This document shows positions 18,939 to 27,343 of a DNA stretch of 64,000 nucleotides, piece by piece. A program made the position numbers and the translations under genes. Under the pieces are notes generated by a model that was not told where the DNA came from, searched no databases, and saw only the letters and a list, made by a program, of their open reading frames with translations. Position 1 is the first letter of the stretch; every line of letters begins with the position of its first letter. Source of the stretch: Faecalicatena sp. Marseille-Q4148 (GTDB lineage Bacteria > Bacillota > Clostridia > Lachnospirales > Lachnospiraceae); the NCBI GenBank assembly GCA_018228665.1, contig CP073692.1, positions 372,001-436,000 on the forward strand, in the 5' to 3' direction.

Positions 18939-18967
18939 TTTCAAAAATGTCCTGGATATGGTAAGAT
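18939..18967 (+). promoter_or_regulatory. Probable glyA promoter
   Basis: TTTCAA (18939-18944), 17-bp spacer, TAAGAT (18962-18967). It lies about 44 bp before the glyA start and downstream of the divergent rqcH start. Confidence 0.4.
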
Positions 18968-19010
18968 AAATATTATGATATGCTTAATTGACACAGAAGG
19001 AGGAACGGCG

Positions 19011-20258
19011 ATGAATTTAATTACAGAAGTTATGAATTATGTGAAAGAACATGATCCAGAAGTAGGAGAAGCATTGTTTCAGGAAATGAAAAGAGAACGG
19101 AGAAATCTGGAACTGATTGCTTCAGAAAATATTGTGTCCCCGGCGGTTATGCTTGCGATGGGAACAGTTCCGACAAATAAATATGCGGAAGGCTATCCGG
19201 CAAAGCGCTATTACGGCGGCTGTGAAGAGATTGATGTGCTTGAAGAGTTGGCAATTGAGAGAGCAAAGAAGCTATTTGGTGCAGAACATGCCTGCGTTCA
19301 GCCGCACAGCGGAGCGAATGCCAATCTGGCAGTATATCAGGCGTTTCTTAAGCCGGGAGATACGGTAATGGGATTAAATCTGGAGCATGGAGGACATCTG
19401 ACACATGGTTCACCGGTAAATGCATCTGGACTGCTGTATCATTTTGTACCGTACGGAGTGAATCGGGAAGGCGTACTTGATTATGAAGAGATTCGTAAGA
19501 TTGCGAAAGAGTGTCAGCCGAAGATGATCGTTGCGGGAGCATCTGCGTATCCAAGAGAAATTCGGTTTGATCTGTTTGCGGAGATTGCAAAAGAAGTTGG
19601 GGCATATCTCTTTGTAGATATGGCGCATATAGCAGGACTTGTAGCAGCCGGACTGCATCAGAATCCGGTTCCGTATGCAGATGTAGTTACGACAACAACG
19701 CATAAGACGCTGCGCGGACCACGAGGCGGTATGATCTTATGTAAAGAGAAATACGCGAAAGCGATTAATAAGGCAATCTTTCCGGGAACACAGGGAGGAC
19801 CGCTGATGCATGTAATCGGTGCAAAGGCAGTTTGCTTCGGAGAGGCGCTGAAACCGGAATTTAAGGAATACCAGCAACAGGTAGTGAAAAATGCGAAAGC
19901 ATTGGCAGAAGCGCTGATGCAGGAAGGATTTGAACTTGTCAGCGGTGGAACGGATAATCATTTGATGCTTGTAGATTTGAGAAATATGCATATTACAGGA
20001 AAAGAACTTCAGAACCGTCTGGATGAAGTATATATTACCGTCAATAAAAATGCAGTTCCGGATGATCCGGAGAGTCCGTTTGTGACAAGCGGTGTGAGAA
20101 TCGGAACGCCTGCGATTACTACGAGAGGGCTGAAAGAACAGGATATGCCGGAAATTGCACACTGCATCAAACTTGCAGCAACAGAATTTGAAACGAAGGC
20201 GGATGAAATTCGCGAACGTGTTGGACATATCTGTGAAAGATATCCGATTTATGAATAA
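19011..20258 (+). CDS. glyA: Serine hydroxymethyltransferase
   Basis: GlyA converts serine and tetrahydrofolate to glycine and methylene-tetrahydrofolate, using PLP in the cytosol. The 415-residue protein has the family core: '[12 protein letters not shown]', '[12 protein letters not shown]' and the PLP-lysine motif [14 protein letters not shown] (about 222-235). The ATG at 19011 follows an AAGGAGG ribosome site; the open frame to 18927 lacks one. The next gene, an M42 peptidase, begins 37 bp downstream and may be co-transcribed. Confidence 0.97.
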   Translation: MNLITEVMNYVKEHDPEVGEALFQEMKRERRNLELIASENIVSPAVMLAMGTVPTNKYAEGYPAKRYYGGCEEIDVLEELAIERAKKLFGAEHACVQPHSGANANLAVYQAFLKPGDTVMGLNLEHGGHLTHGSPVNASGLLYHFVPYGVNREGVLDYEEIRKIAKECQPKMIVAGASAYPREIRFDLFAEIAKEVGAYLFVDMAHIAGLVAAGLHQNPVPYADVVTTTTHKTLRGPRGGMILCKEKYAKAINKAIFPGTQGGPLMHVIGAKAVCFGEALKPEFKEYQQQVVKNAKALAEALMQEGFELVSGGTDNHLMLVDLRNMHITGKELQNRLDEVYITVNKNAVPDDPESPFVTSGVRIGTPAITTRGLKEQDMPEIAHCIKLAATEFETKADEIRERVGHICERYPIYE

Positions 20259-20295
20259 ATGATGAAAAAATAATCAGGAGAAGGAAGACAATATC

Positions 20296-21321
20296 ATGAA
20301 GAATGAAAAATTTTTGACAGACATTTTAAATCAGATTTCAGTAGGAGGTTTTCCGGAGAAGCTTCAGGAAGTACTTCAGAAAGAAATGGCTTCTTATGCG
20401 GATGAGATTCGTACAGATGCTATTGGCGATACTGTTTGTGTTTTGAATCCGCAGGCAGAGAAGAAGATTCTTCTTGCGGCACATGCAGATGAGATTGGGC
20501 TTATGGTAACACATATTGCGGAAGATGGAATGCTTCATGTTTCAAGATATGGTGGAATTATTCCGCATACTTATCCGGGGCAGCGTGTACAGATTGAGAC
20601 AGCCAACGGTGTTGTCTATGGTGTAGTACAGATTACAAGAGAACTGATGAAAAAACAAGATCTGTCAGCTTCTGATTTTCTTGTGGATATCGGCGCTTCT
20701 TGCAGAGAAGAGGCAGAGAAACTGGTAGAGCCGGGAGACGGAGTTGTGTTTGATACCTGTATTAGAAAGCTTGCAGGCGGCAGATTTACAGCAAGAGCTC
20801 TGGATGACCGTCTCGGAGTCTTTATCATTATGGAAGCGCTGAAACGTGCAAAAGAAAGAGGATGCAGCTGCGGTGTGTATGCAGGAGCAACCGTCGGAGA
20901 AGAAACAACAAAAAATGGCGCCCGCTGGACAGCAGAACGTGTAAAACCGGATGCGGCTATTGTAGTAGATGTTACCTATACAAGTGATTATGCAGGTGTG
21001 CGCGATGGGGATGCAGGACGTGTTGAGCTTGGAAAGGGACCGGTTCTCTGTATCAATCCTCTCATTGTAAAATCAATGAATGCCAAGATGAAAACATGTG
21101 CTGAAAAATCAGACATTGCTTATCAGATTGAAACGGGATCCGGAATGACATGTACAGATGCTGACCAGATTCATTTCGCCAATGAAGGAATCCCGACAGT
21201 TCTTGTATCAATTCCACTTCGCTATATGCATTCGCCGGCCGAAGTGGCAGATGAGAAAGATGTGGAAGGCTGTATTGAACTGATTACAGAATTTCTTCTG
21301 GATGCTTCAGCAGATTTATAA
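20296..21321 (+). CDS. M42 family metallopeptidase (glutamyl aminopeptidase / deblocking aminopeptidase type)
   Basis: M42 enzymes are large dodecameric dizinc aminopeptidases that clear cytosolic peptides. The 341-residue protein shows 'LLAAHADEIGLMV' (zinc His-x-Asp, about 57-69), 'ARALDDRLGVF' (bridging Asp), 'GATVGEETTKNGAR' (catalytic Glu pair), and 'SGMTCTDADQIHFANEGIPT' followed by 'RYMHSPAEVAD' with the last His. All expected metal and catalytic residues are visible. It follows glyA by 37 bp. Substrate preference among the FrvX/YsdC-like types cannot be told. Confidence 0.88.
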   Translation: MKNEKFLTDILNQISVGGFPEKLQEVLQKEMASYADEIRTDAIGDTVCVLNPQAEKKILLAAHADEIGLMVTHIAEDGMLHVSRYGGIIPHTYPGQRVQIETANGVVYGVVQITRELMKKQDLSASDFLVDIGASCREEAEKLVEPGDGVVFDTCIRKLAGGRFTARALDDRLGVFIIMEALKRAKERGCSCGVYAGATVGEETTKNGARWTAERVKPDAAIVVDVTYTSDYAGVRDGDAGRVELGKGPVLCINPLIVKSMNAKMKTCAEKSDIAYQIETGSGMTCTDADQIHFANEGIPTVLVSIPLRYMHSPAEVADEKDVEGCIELITEFLLDASADL

Positions 21322-21340
21322 AATTCATAAGAGCAGGGAA

Positions 21341-21369
21341 TTGACGGCTATTTTAAAATGTTTTATAAT
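21341..21369 (+). promoter_or_regulatory. Promoter of the yicC-gmk-rpoZ operon
   Basis: TTGACG (21341-21346), 17-bp spacer, TATAAT (21364-21369): a near-consensus sigma-A promoter directly after the M42 peptidase gene. Confidence 0.75.
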
Positions 21370-21425
21370 AAAATTTAGTGCCAAATAGTCAAATACTGAA
21401 TGAGGAAGTTAAAGAGGAAATTTCA

Positions 21426-22304
21426 ATGATAAAAAGTATGACAGGCTTTGGAAGATTTGAAGTCTCTGAAGCACAACGCAAATTTACGGTAGAGATGAAG
21501 GGTGTGAACCATAGATATTTGGATATCAACATCCGTATGCCGAAGAAACTCAGTTTTTTTGAATCTGCGATCAGAACGCTGCTGAAGCAGTATGCACAGC
21601 GTGGAAAAGTTGATATTTTCATTACATATGAAGATATGACAGAGACACAGGGCGTTTTGAAATATAATGAATCCCTTGCAGCAGAATATATGGAATGTTT
21701 TAAGATGATGGAAGAGACATTTGGATTAGAGAATGATATTCGTGTTTCTACATTATCACGCTATCCGGAAGTGCTGACGATGGAAGAACAGACAGAGAAT
21801 GAGGAAGAGCTCTGGAGCAGTCTTGAGAAGGCATTAAAAGGAGCATTTACACAGTTTGTTGAGACAAGGACAGCAGAAGGGGCACATCTGAAAGAAGATC
21901 TGCTTGGCAAGCTGGATGGAATGTTGGAGAAGATTACACTGATCGAAGAGCGCTCCCCGCAGATTGTTTCTGAATATCGGGAAAAATTAGAAGAAAAAGT
22001 AAAGGAACTTCTGGAAGATACTCAGATGGATGAGGGAAGGATTGCAGCGGAAGTAGTTATTTTTGCAGATAAGATCTGTACCGATGAAGAAGTAGTACGC
22101 CTTAAGAGTCATATCGCACATATGAAAGAAACATTGGAGAGCGATGAAGGAATCGGGCGAAAGCTTGATTTTATTGCTCAGGAGATGAATCGGGAGGCGA
22201 ATACCATTCTGTCTAAGGCAAATGATCTGGAGATTTCTAATATTGCCATTGATCTGAAGACGGAGATTGAAAAAGTCAGGGAACAGATTCAGAATATTGA
22301 ATAA
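21426..22304 (+). CDS. yicC: YicC family endoribonuclease-like protein
   Basis: YicC proteins are stress-induced; E. coli YicC and Clostridial relatives are reported as endoribonucleases acting on small RNAs. The 292-residue protein has the N-terminal signature MIKSMTGFGR with 'VEMKGVNHRYLDINIRMP' (about 20-37), and the C-terminal DUF1732 domain with 'GRKLDFIAQEMNREANTILSKA' (about 245-266). The start is ATG 21426, supported by AGAGGAAA and by family N-termini; the frame is open upstream to 21378. Its place ahead of gmk and rpoZ is conserved in Firmicutes. Confidence 0.9.
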   Translation: MIKSMTGFGRFEVSEAQRKFTVEMKGVNHRYLDINIRMPKKLSFFESAIRTLLKQYAQRGKVDIFITYEDMTETQGVLKYNESLAAEYMECFKMMEETFGLENDIRVSTLSRYPEVLTMEEQTENEEELWSSLEKALKGAFTQFVETRTAEGAHLKEDLLGKLDGMLEKITLIEERSPQIVSEYREKLEEKVKELLEDTQMDEGRIAAEVVIFADKICTDEEVVRLKSHIAHMKETLESDEGIGRKLDFIAQEMNREANTILSKANDLEISNIAIDLKTEIEKVREQIQNIE

Positions 22305-22324
22305 AGAGTTTGGAAGGTGAACAG

Positions 22325-22963
22325 ATGAAAACACAGGGAATCTTAATCGTTGTATCCGGTTTTTCGGGCGCAGGGAAAGGGACACTGATGAAAGCGCTGA
22401 TGAATCGTTATCATGATCGCTATGCGCTGTCGGTATCTGCCACAACAAGAAATCCGCGGGAAGGCGAGAAAAATGGTGTGGAATATTTTTTCCGTACAAA
22501 AGAAGAATTTGAAAAAATGATTGCGAAAGATGAGCTGATAGAGTATGCTAGGTACGTGGATAACTACTATGGCACACCAAAGGCGTATGTGGAAGAACAG
22601 TTATCTGCCGGAAAAGATGTGATTCTGGAAATTGAAATTCAGGGCGCACTTAAGATTAAGGAGAAGTTTCCTGACACATTGCTCCTCTTTGTGACACCGC
22701 CGGATGCTGAGACATTAAAAGAACGGTTGATCGGCAGGGGAACAGAGACGATGGATGTCATTGAAGCGAGAATGAAACGCGCAGCAGAAGAAGCGCAGTT
22801 CATGGATCGGTATGATCACCTCGTAATTAATGATAAGCTGGAAATCTGTGTGGAAGAGATGCATCAGATTATTCAGAGTGAGCATCGCAGGACATTCCGA
22901 AATCAGAATTTTATAGAACAGATTAAAACAGAGCTTCAGGAAGCTCAAATGAAAGGAGAATAA
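22325..22963 (+). CDS. gmk: Guanylate kinase
   Basis: Gmk phosphorylates GMP to GDP in purine salvage and in (p)ppGpp-sensitive GTP supply. The 212-residue protein has the P-loop GFSGAGKGTLMKAL (about 14-27), the GMP-binding segment 'SATTRNPREGEKNGVEYFF' (about 40-58) and the lid region 'ERLIGRGTE'. The ATG at 22325 follows GGAAGGTGA; an upstream TTG is less likely. It sits 20 bp after yicC and 3 bp before rpoZ, so the three form one operon. Confidence 0.96.
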   Translation: MKTQGILIVVSGFSGAGKGTLMKALMNRYHDRYALSVSATTRNPREGEKNGVEYFFRTKEEFEKMIAKDELIEYARYVDNYYGTPKAYVEEQLSAGKDVILEIEIQGALKIKEKFPDTLLLFVTPPDAETLKERLIGRGTETMDVIEARMKRAAEEAQFMDRYDHLVINDKLEICVEEMHQIIQSEHRRTFRNQNFIEQIKTELQEAQMKGE

Positions 22964-22966
22964 TTT

Positions 22967-23212
22967 ATGTTACATCCATCTTATACAGATTTGATGAGAG
23001 TAGTAAATCAGGACGTGGAAGAAGGTGCAACAAAGATTGTTAACAGCCGTTATTCCATCGTACTTGCCACTGCAAAACGTGCAAGACAGATCATTGCAGG
23101 AGCAGAACCGCTTGTTCCGGCAAAGGACAAGGATAAACCGCTTTCTATTGCAATCAGTGAATTGAACAATGGAAAGATTAAGATTATTGCAGAAAACTCA
23201 GAAGAAGAGTAG
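22967..23212 (+). CDS. rpoZ: DNA-directed RNA polymerase subunit omega
   Basis: Omega stabilises the beta' subunit of RNA polymerase. The 81-residue protein opens with 'MLHPSYTDLMRVV' and has the conserved 'SRYSIVLATAKRARQI' helix (about 25-40), followed by 'KPLSIAISELNNGKI'. It starts 3 bp after gmk with AAAGGAG overlapping the end of gmk. This gmk-rpoZ order is standard in Firmicutes. A hairpin lies 6 bp after the stop. Confidence 0.95.
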   Translation: MLHPSYTDLMRVVNQDVEEGATKIVNSRYSIVLATAKRARQIIAGAEPLVPAKDKDKPLSIAISELNNGKIKIIAENSEEE

Positions 23213-23218
23213 CATAAA

Positions 23219-23248
23219 AAGGCAGATGCCGGATCCGGTATCTGCCTT
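23219..23248 (+). terminator. Hairpin between rpoZ and rimO
   Basis: AAGGCAGATGCCGG (23219-23232) and its near-complement CCGGTATCTGCCTT (23235-23248) form a long stem with a minimal loop. The following TTCTAAAAAT is a weak T-tract, so this may attenuate rather than fully stop transcription into rimO. Confidence 0.5.
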
Positions 23249-23281
23249 CTAAAAATATAGGAAGACAGGAGAAACAGATTG

Positions 23282-24607
23282 ATGAATTTATTGTTTATTT
23301 CTCTCGGATGTGATAAGAATCTGGTAGATACAGAAGTGATGCTTGGAATGCTGGCAAAACACGGGTATCAGATGGTTGATGATGAGGCTAGTGCGGAGAT
23401 TATTGTGATTAATACATGCTGTTTTATCCATGATGCAAAAGAAGAGAGTATTAACACTATTCTTGAGATGGCTGAGTGGAAGAAAAACGGGAAACTGAAA
23501 GCGCTTATAGTTACAGGATGTTTGGCTGAACGTTATCGACAGGAAATTATGGATGAGATTCCGGAAGTAGATGCGGTGCTTGGTACAACTTCTTATGATA
23601 AGATTCTCGAAGCAATTGCAGCCGCGCTTCACGGAGAACATAAGCTGATTGTCAACGATGTGAATGCACTTCCGCTTGTAGATGAAAAGCGGATTGTGAC
23701 AACCGGTGGTCATTATGCTTACATGAAGATTGCAGAAGGCTGTGATAAGCACTGTACTTACTGTATCATTCCAAAAATACGCGGAAATTATCGCAGTGTT
23801 CCAATGGAGCGCCTTGTAAAAGAAGCAGAGTATCTGGCAGAACAGGGCGTAAAAGAACTGATTCTGGTGGCACAGGAAACAACGGTATACGGCAAAGACA
23901 TTTATGGCGAGAAATCCCTTCCAAAGCTTTTGCGGGCGCTTTGTAAAGTCAGCGGACTTCGGTGGATTCGTATTCTTTATTGCTATCCGGAAGAGATTAC
24001 AGAAGAATTGATCCAGGTTATGAAAGAAGAGCCAAAGATTTGTCATTATATTGACCTCCCAATCCAGCATGCCAGCGATGCGATTTTAAAACGGATGGGA
24101 CGGCGCACATCAAAAGCGCAGTTGATCGAGACGGTGGAACGTTTACGGGAAGAAATTCCGGATATTTGCATCCGAACGACACTGATCACAGGATTTCCGG
24201 GAGAAACCGAGGAACAGCACGAAGAGGTTATGGATTTTGTCGATCAGATGGAATTTGATCGACTTGGTGTATTTACTTATTCACCGGAAGAAGATACTCC
24301 GGCAGCAGAATTTGAGCATCAGATTCCAGAAGAGATTAAGGAAGATCGTCAGGCAGAACTTATGGAGCTTCAGCAAGATATTGCTTTTGAGCTTGCAGAA
24401 AACATGATCGGGCAGACGGTGCTTGTGATGATTGAGGGCAAGGTGGCAGATGAGAATGCCTATGTAGGAAGGACTTACAAGGATGCGCCGAATGTTGACG
24501 GTTTGATTTTTATTATGACAGATGAAGAACTTGTTTCCGGAGATTTTGCAATGGTAAAAGTGACCGGAGCACAGGAATACGATTTGATAGGAGAGTTATT
24601 ATCATGA
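23282..24607 (+). CDS. rimO: Ribosomal protein S12 (aspartate) methylthiotransferase RimO
   Basis: RimO is a radical-SAM enzyme that adds a methylthio group to an aspartate of ribosomal protein S12. The 441-residue protein shows the UPF0004 domain with three cluster cysteines ('SLGCDKNLVDTE', 'NTCCFI', 'VTGCLAERY'), the radical-SAM motif 'CDKHCTYCIIP' near residues 153-163, and a C-terminal TRAM domain. 'LGCDKNLVDSE'-type wording separates RimO from MiaB. ATG 23282 is preferred over TTG 23279, with an AGGAGA site upstream. It overlaps the next gene by 4 bp (ATGA). Confidence 0.95.
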   Translation: MNLLFISLGCDKNLVDTEVMLGMLAKHGYQMVDDEASAEIIVINTCCFIHDAKEESINTILEMAEWKKNGKLKALIVTGCLAERYRQEIMDEIPEVDAVLGTTSYDKILEAIAAALHGEHKLIVNDVNALPLVDEKRIVTTGGHYAYMKIAEGCDKHCTYCIIPKIRGNYRSVPMERLVKEAEYLAEQGVKELILVAQETTVYGKDIYGEKSLPKLLRALCKVSGLRWIRILYCYPEEITEELIQVMKEEPKICHYIDLPIQHASDAILKRMGRRTSKAQLIETVERLREEIPDICIRTTLITGFPGETEEQHEEVMDFVDQMEFDRLGVFTYSPEEDTPAAEFEHQIPEEIKEDRQAELMELQQDIAFELAENMIGQTVLVMIEGKVADENAYVGRTYKDAPNVDGLIFIMTDEELVSGDFAMVKVTGAQEYDLIGELLS

Positions 24608-25146
24608 ATTTACCAAATAAATTAACGGTACTGCGTGTGCTGATGATTCCGTTTTTCGTAGTATTTATGCTGACGGATCTGGGCGGCGCTTCCGGAAAGT
24701 GGATTGCCCTTGCAATTTTTATCATAGCTAGTTTGACAGATCTTTTGGATGGGAAAATCGCAAGAAAATACAATCTGGTAACAAATTTCGGAAAATTTAT
24801 GGATCCGCTGGCAGATAAACTTCTTGTTTCTGCTGCAATGATCTGTCTCATAGAGAACGGAAAACTGGCGGCATGGATTGTAATTATTATTATCAGCCGT
24901 GAATTTATTATTAGCGGATTCCGTCTTGTTGCATCAGACAATGGAATTGTTATTGCTGCAAGTTACTGGGGCAAATTCAAAACAACATTTCAAATGTTAA
25001 TGATTGTCGTATTGATTATGGATCTTGGCGGTATTTTTGATACAATCGGAACAGTTCTGATTTGGGTATCATTGGCGCTGACGATCATCTCACTTGTAGA
25101 TTATATTGCAAAGAATAAAGAAGTCCTTACAAGAGGCGGTATGTAA
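24604..25146 (+). CDS. pgsA: CDP-diacylglycerol-glycerol-3-phosphate 3-phosphatidyltransferase
   Basis: PgsA makes phosphatidylglycerol phosphate, the precursor of anionic membrane lipids. The 180-residue membrane protein opens 'MNLPNKLTVLRVLMIPFFV', typical of PgsA, and has the complete motif DG-X2-AR-X8-G-X3-D-X3-D (from 'DLLDGKIARKYN' to 'DPLADK', about 47-73). 'ISREFIISGFRLVA' (about 98-111) is also characteristic. Its start overlaps the rimO stop, a common Firmicute arrangement. A strong terminator follows. The operon does not continue into cinA. Confidence 0.93.
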   Translation: MNLPNKLTVLRVLMIPFFVVFMLTDLGGASGKWIALAIFIIASLTDLLDGKIARKYNLVTNFGKFMDPLADKLLVSAAMICLIENGKLAAWIVIIIISREFIISGFRLVASDNGIVIAASYWGKFKTTFQMLMIVVLIMDLGGIFDTIGTVLIWVSLALTIISLVDYIAKNKEVLTRGGM

Positions 25147-25160
25147 AAAATAATGGAAAG

Positions 25161-25202
25161 TCCTGCCAGGGTAGAGCAAAGTTCCCCTGGCAGGATTTTT
25201 TT
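25161..25202 (+). terminator. Intrinsic terminator after pgsA
   Basis: TCCTGCCAGGG (25161-25171) and CCCTGGCAGGA (25185-25195) form an 11-bp perfect stem followed by seven T residues. Confidence 0.92.
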
Positions 25203-25310
25203 GATAGAGAAATATGAAAAAAGTGTGTAATTAGCCATTCGTGATGAAAAACGTGTTATAATATTAACTAATACAGATATTTGGGGAAAATGAAAACAGG
25301 AGAGGAATAG

Positions 25311-25844
25311 ATGAAAAAAGCGATAGAAGAGATGGTAATAGAAGTATTAAGAGAAAGAAAATGGAAGGTTACTACAGCAGAATCCTGTACAGGCGGTCTC
25401 TTGGCAGGACGTCTTCTGAATGTTTCCGGCGCGTCTGAAGTGTATGAAGAAGGACATATTACTTATTCTAATGCAGCGAAAGAGAAAATCTTAGGAGTGG
25501 CTCATGAAACGCTGGAGAAATTTGGAGCGGTCAGCAGCCAGACAGCAGAAGAGATGGCGCGGGGAGCAGCAACAATAGCGAATGCGAATGCTGCGCTTGT
25601 AACGACAGGAATTGCCGGACCGACAGGAGGAACAAAAGAAAAACCGGTAGGACTGGTGTATATCGGCTGTTGTTTAAATAACAGGATTCGTGTAGAAGAA
25701 TGTCATTTTCATGGAACGCGGGAAGAGATACGAACAGCTTCCGTAGAACGGGCGATTGAAATTCTCAGGGAAGAGCTGGAGGATACACTGTCTGTTCAAG
25801 AAACAGTATGTGACAGCGGAATGGAGGAAAAGAATGCAGATTAG
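25311..25844 (+). CDS. CinA C-terminal-type nicotinamide-nucleotide amidohydrolase (PncC family)
   Basis: This family deamidates NMN to nicotinate mononucleotide in pyridine nucleotide recycling. The 177-residue protein corresponds to the stand-alone C-terminal domain of CinA. Signatures are 'TTAESCTGGLLAGRL' (about 22-36, with the catalytic serine), 'YSNAAKEKILGV' and 'TTGIAGPTGGTKEKPVGLVYI' as the conserved loop (about 102-122). The N-terminal MoCF-like half of full CinA is absent. Its last 11 bases overlap the next gene, so the two are probably translated together. A TATAAT lies at 25257-25262. Confidence 0.88.
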   Translation: MKKAIEEMVIEVLRERKWKVTTAESCTGGLLAGRLLNVSGASEVYEEGHITYSNAAKEKILGVAHETLEKFGAVSSQTAEEMARGAATIANANAALVTTGIAGPTGGTKEKPVGLVYIGCCLNNRIRVEECHFHGTREEIRTASVERAIEILREELEDTLSVQETVCDSGMEEKNAD

Positions 25845-27258
25845 AATTGTAAAAGAAACGGAATTATGGAATGTACTGAATTTCTCGGCTCAGATGTTCT
25901 GGAAACAAGATCTGGCACGCTATACAGAGGAAGGAAAAGAAGCATTTCTTGCATTTTTAAAATATGAAAATCAATTAGAACGTTATCAGACAGGTAAGAT
26001 TTTGCTGTTTGCAGCTTATGAAAAAGAAACAGTATGTGGAGCTTTGGAACTGGACACACAAGGAGAAGTGCTCTTTATGTATACGGATCCGCGTTATCAA
26101 AAAGAACATTTAGAAGCCAAGCTTCTGCAGGAGGCTTGCCGTCTTGCGGTGACTTCAAATATGTATACACATCTGACAGTAAAGACGATTCCGGAGAAAG
26201 AGATATTATACCGGGAATTTGGATTTGAAGAGGAAGGCGCATTTGTGCCGGAGTATGGAATGATGAAAAAGACGCTTCGAATGTCTGTTCAGAAATGCTG
26301 TCAGCGGAATCAGGCTAAGAAAAAATCCAATACAGGTCTGTATATTGGAATTGCAGTTATGGCAGGTATTATGTTTCTTGTGTTCATTTTAGGTGTGTTA
26401 GCTTTTTTCGTATTTGGAACGGTACAAAGACAAAAAGAAACCGGACGGACTTATGCACAGGAAATTCCGTTTGATGAGAAGATGATTCCAATGCCGGAAG
26501 AAGAACCAGAGGAGGAAAATGACGGTATTTTACAGGCAGAAGCATATATTGCCGCAAATGCAGGGTATGAGATTGAAGAAGAAAATGATGCATTTGAAAG
26601 TGACAGATCATCAGCGTATTTTATTTCTTATAATATTAATTATCCGCAGCTAAGCGGACTCTCAGAAAAGGTAGAAAAAGAACTTAATGAGAAGCTGAAA
26701 AATTGTGCAAGAGAGACTGTCATAACATACTATGAAAATCCGACAGAAGAGATGAAAGAATGGATGATGCAGCAAGAAGCAGTGGTAGCATCACAAGTGA
26801 ATTATAAAGTCACTTATCAGGATGAAAACTTACTCTGTGTAGCTTTTGAAGATTATTACAGTGTTGGAAACTATAATAATATTCGGGTAGGACTTCGTTC
26901 AGTTGTTGCGAATGTAAAGAGCGGAGAAATATATGATTTGAAAGATGTGATTAGTACTAATCATACATTTGCAAACATGTGGAAAGAAGAAGCCATGGAT
27001 CACTATCCGGAAAATGGATTTGTAAATGTTTATGATGCAAAAGAACTGGAACATTTCTTTGAAGGCGACAGTGGTGAAGAGAGGATTTCTCCAATATTTA
27101 TGCTGACAGGAGAAGGAATTGAGATCGGCTTTGAATATGTGACCGAAGATACTTCTGTTGGAAATGGGTATCTGACGATTGATTTTGATAAAGAAGAATT
27201 AAAGAGATTCCAGAAAAAACCAAAATTTTGGAAAATGGTGGCGGAAGAAATTTCATAG
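25834..27258 (+). CDS. GNAT-like domain + transmembrane segment + DUF3298/DUF4163-type extracytoplasmic domain
   Basis: This 474-residue protein joins three parts. Residues 1-150 look like a GNAT acetyltransferase fold ('GALELDTQGEVLFMYTDPRYQKEHLEAKLLQEACRLA'-like core, then 'LYREFGFEEEGAF'). Residues 169-194 form one strong hydrophobic helix after a basic 'QAKKK' stretch. Residues about 235-474 resemble the DUF4163/DUF3298 module found in RsiV-type anti-sigma factors, with 'VGLRSVVANVKSGEIYDLKDV' and a 'GIEIGFEYVTED'-type strand. The GNAT part would be cytosolic and the rest outside. The start at 25834 follows GGAGGAAAAG and overlaps cinA. No sigma factor is adjacent, so an anti-sigma role is not supported. 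Confidence 0.7.
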   Translation: MQIRIVKETELWNVLNFSAQMFWKQDLARYTEEGKEAFLAFLKYENQLERYQTGKILLFAAYEKETVCGALELDTQGEVLFMYTDPRYQKEHLEAKLLQEACRLAVTSNMYTHLTVKTIPEKEILYREFGFEEEGAFVPEYGMMKKTLRMSVQKCCQRNQAKKKSNTGLYIGIAVMAGIMFLVFILGVLAFFVFGTVQRQKETGRTYAQEIPFDEKMIPMPEEEPEEENDGILQAEAYIAANAGYEIEEENDAFESDRSSAYFISYNINYPQLSGLSEKVEKELNEKLKNCARETVITYYENPTEEMKEWMMQQEAVVASQVNYKVTYQDENLLCVAFEDYYSVGNYNNIRVGLRSVVANVKSGEIYDLKDVISTNHTFANMWKEEAMDHYPENGFVNVYDAKELEHFFEGDSGEERISPIFMLTGEGIEIGFEYVTEDTSVGNGYLTIDFDKEELKRFQKKPKFWKMVAEEIS

Positions 27259-27267
27259 AAGTGAAAA

Positions 27268-27296
27268 TAGGGCAGAAACATTATGTTTCTGCCCTA
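27268..27296. terminator. Bidirectional terminator between convergent genes
   Basis: TAGGGCAGAAACAT pairs with its exact complement ATGTTTCTGCCCTA with nearly no loop (27268-27296), flanked by A-rich and AAATTTATTT sequence. It lies between convergent transcripts. Confidence 0.8.
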
Positions 27297-27343
27297 AATT
27301 TATTTCAGTAAACCTGAGATACAGATTTGGAAATCAACGTTTC

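Noticed and set aside
23288..24070. 260-residue minus-strand frame across rimO
   Set aside because: Composition and overlap with all rimO motifs mark it as a shadow frame.
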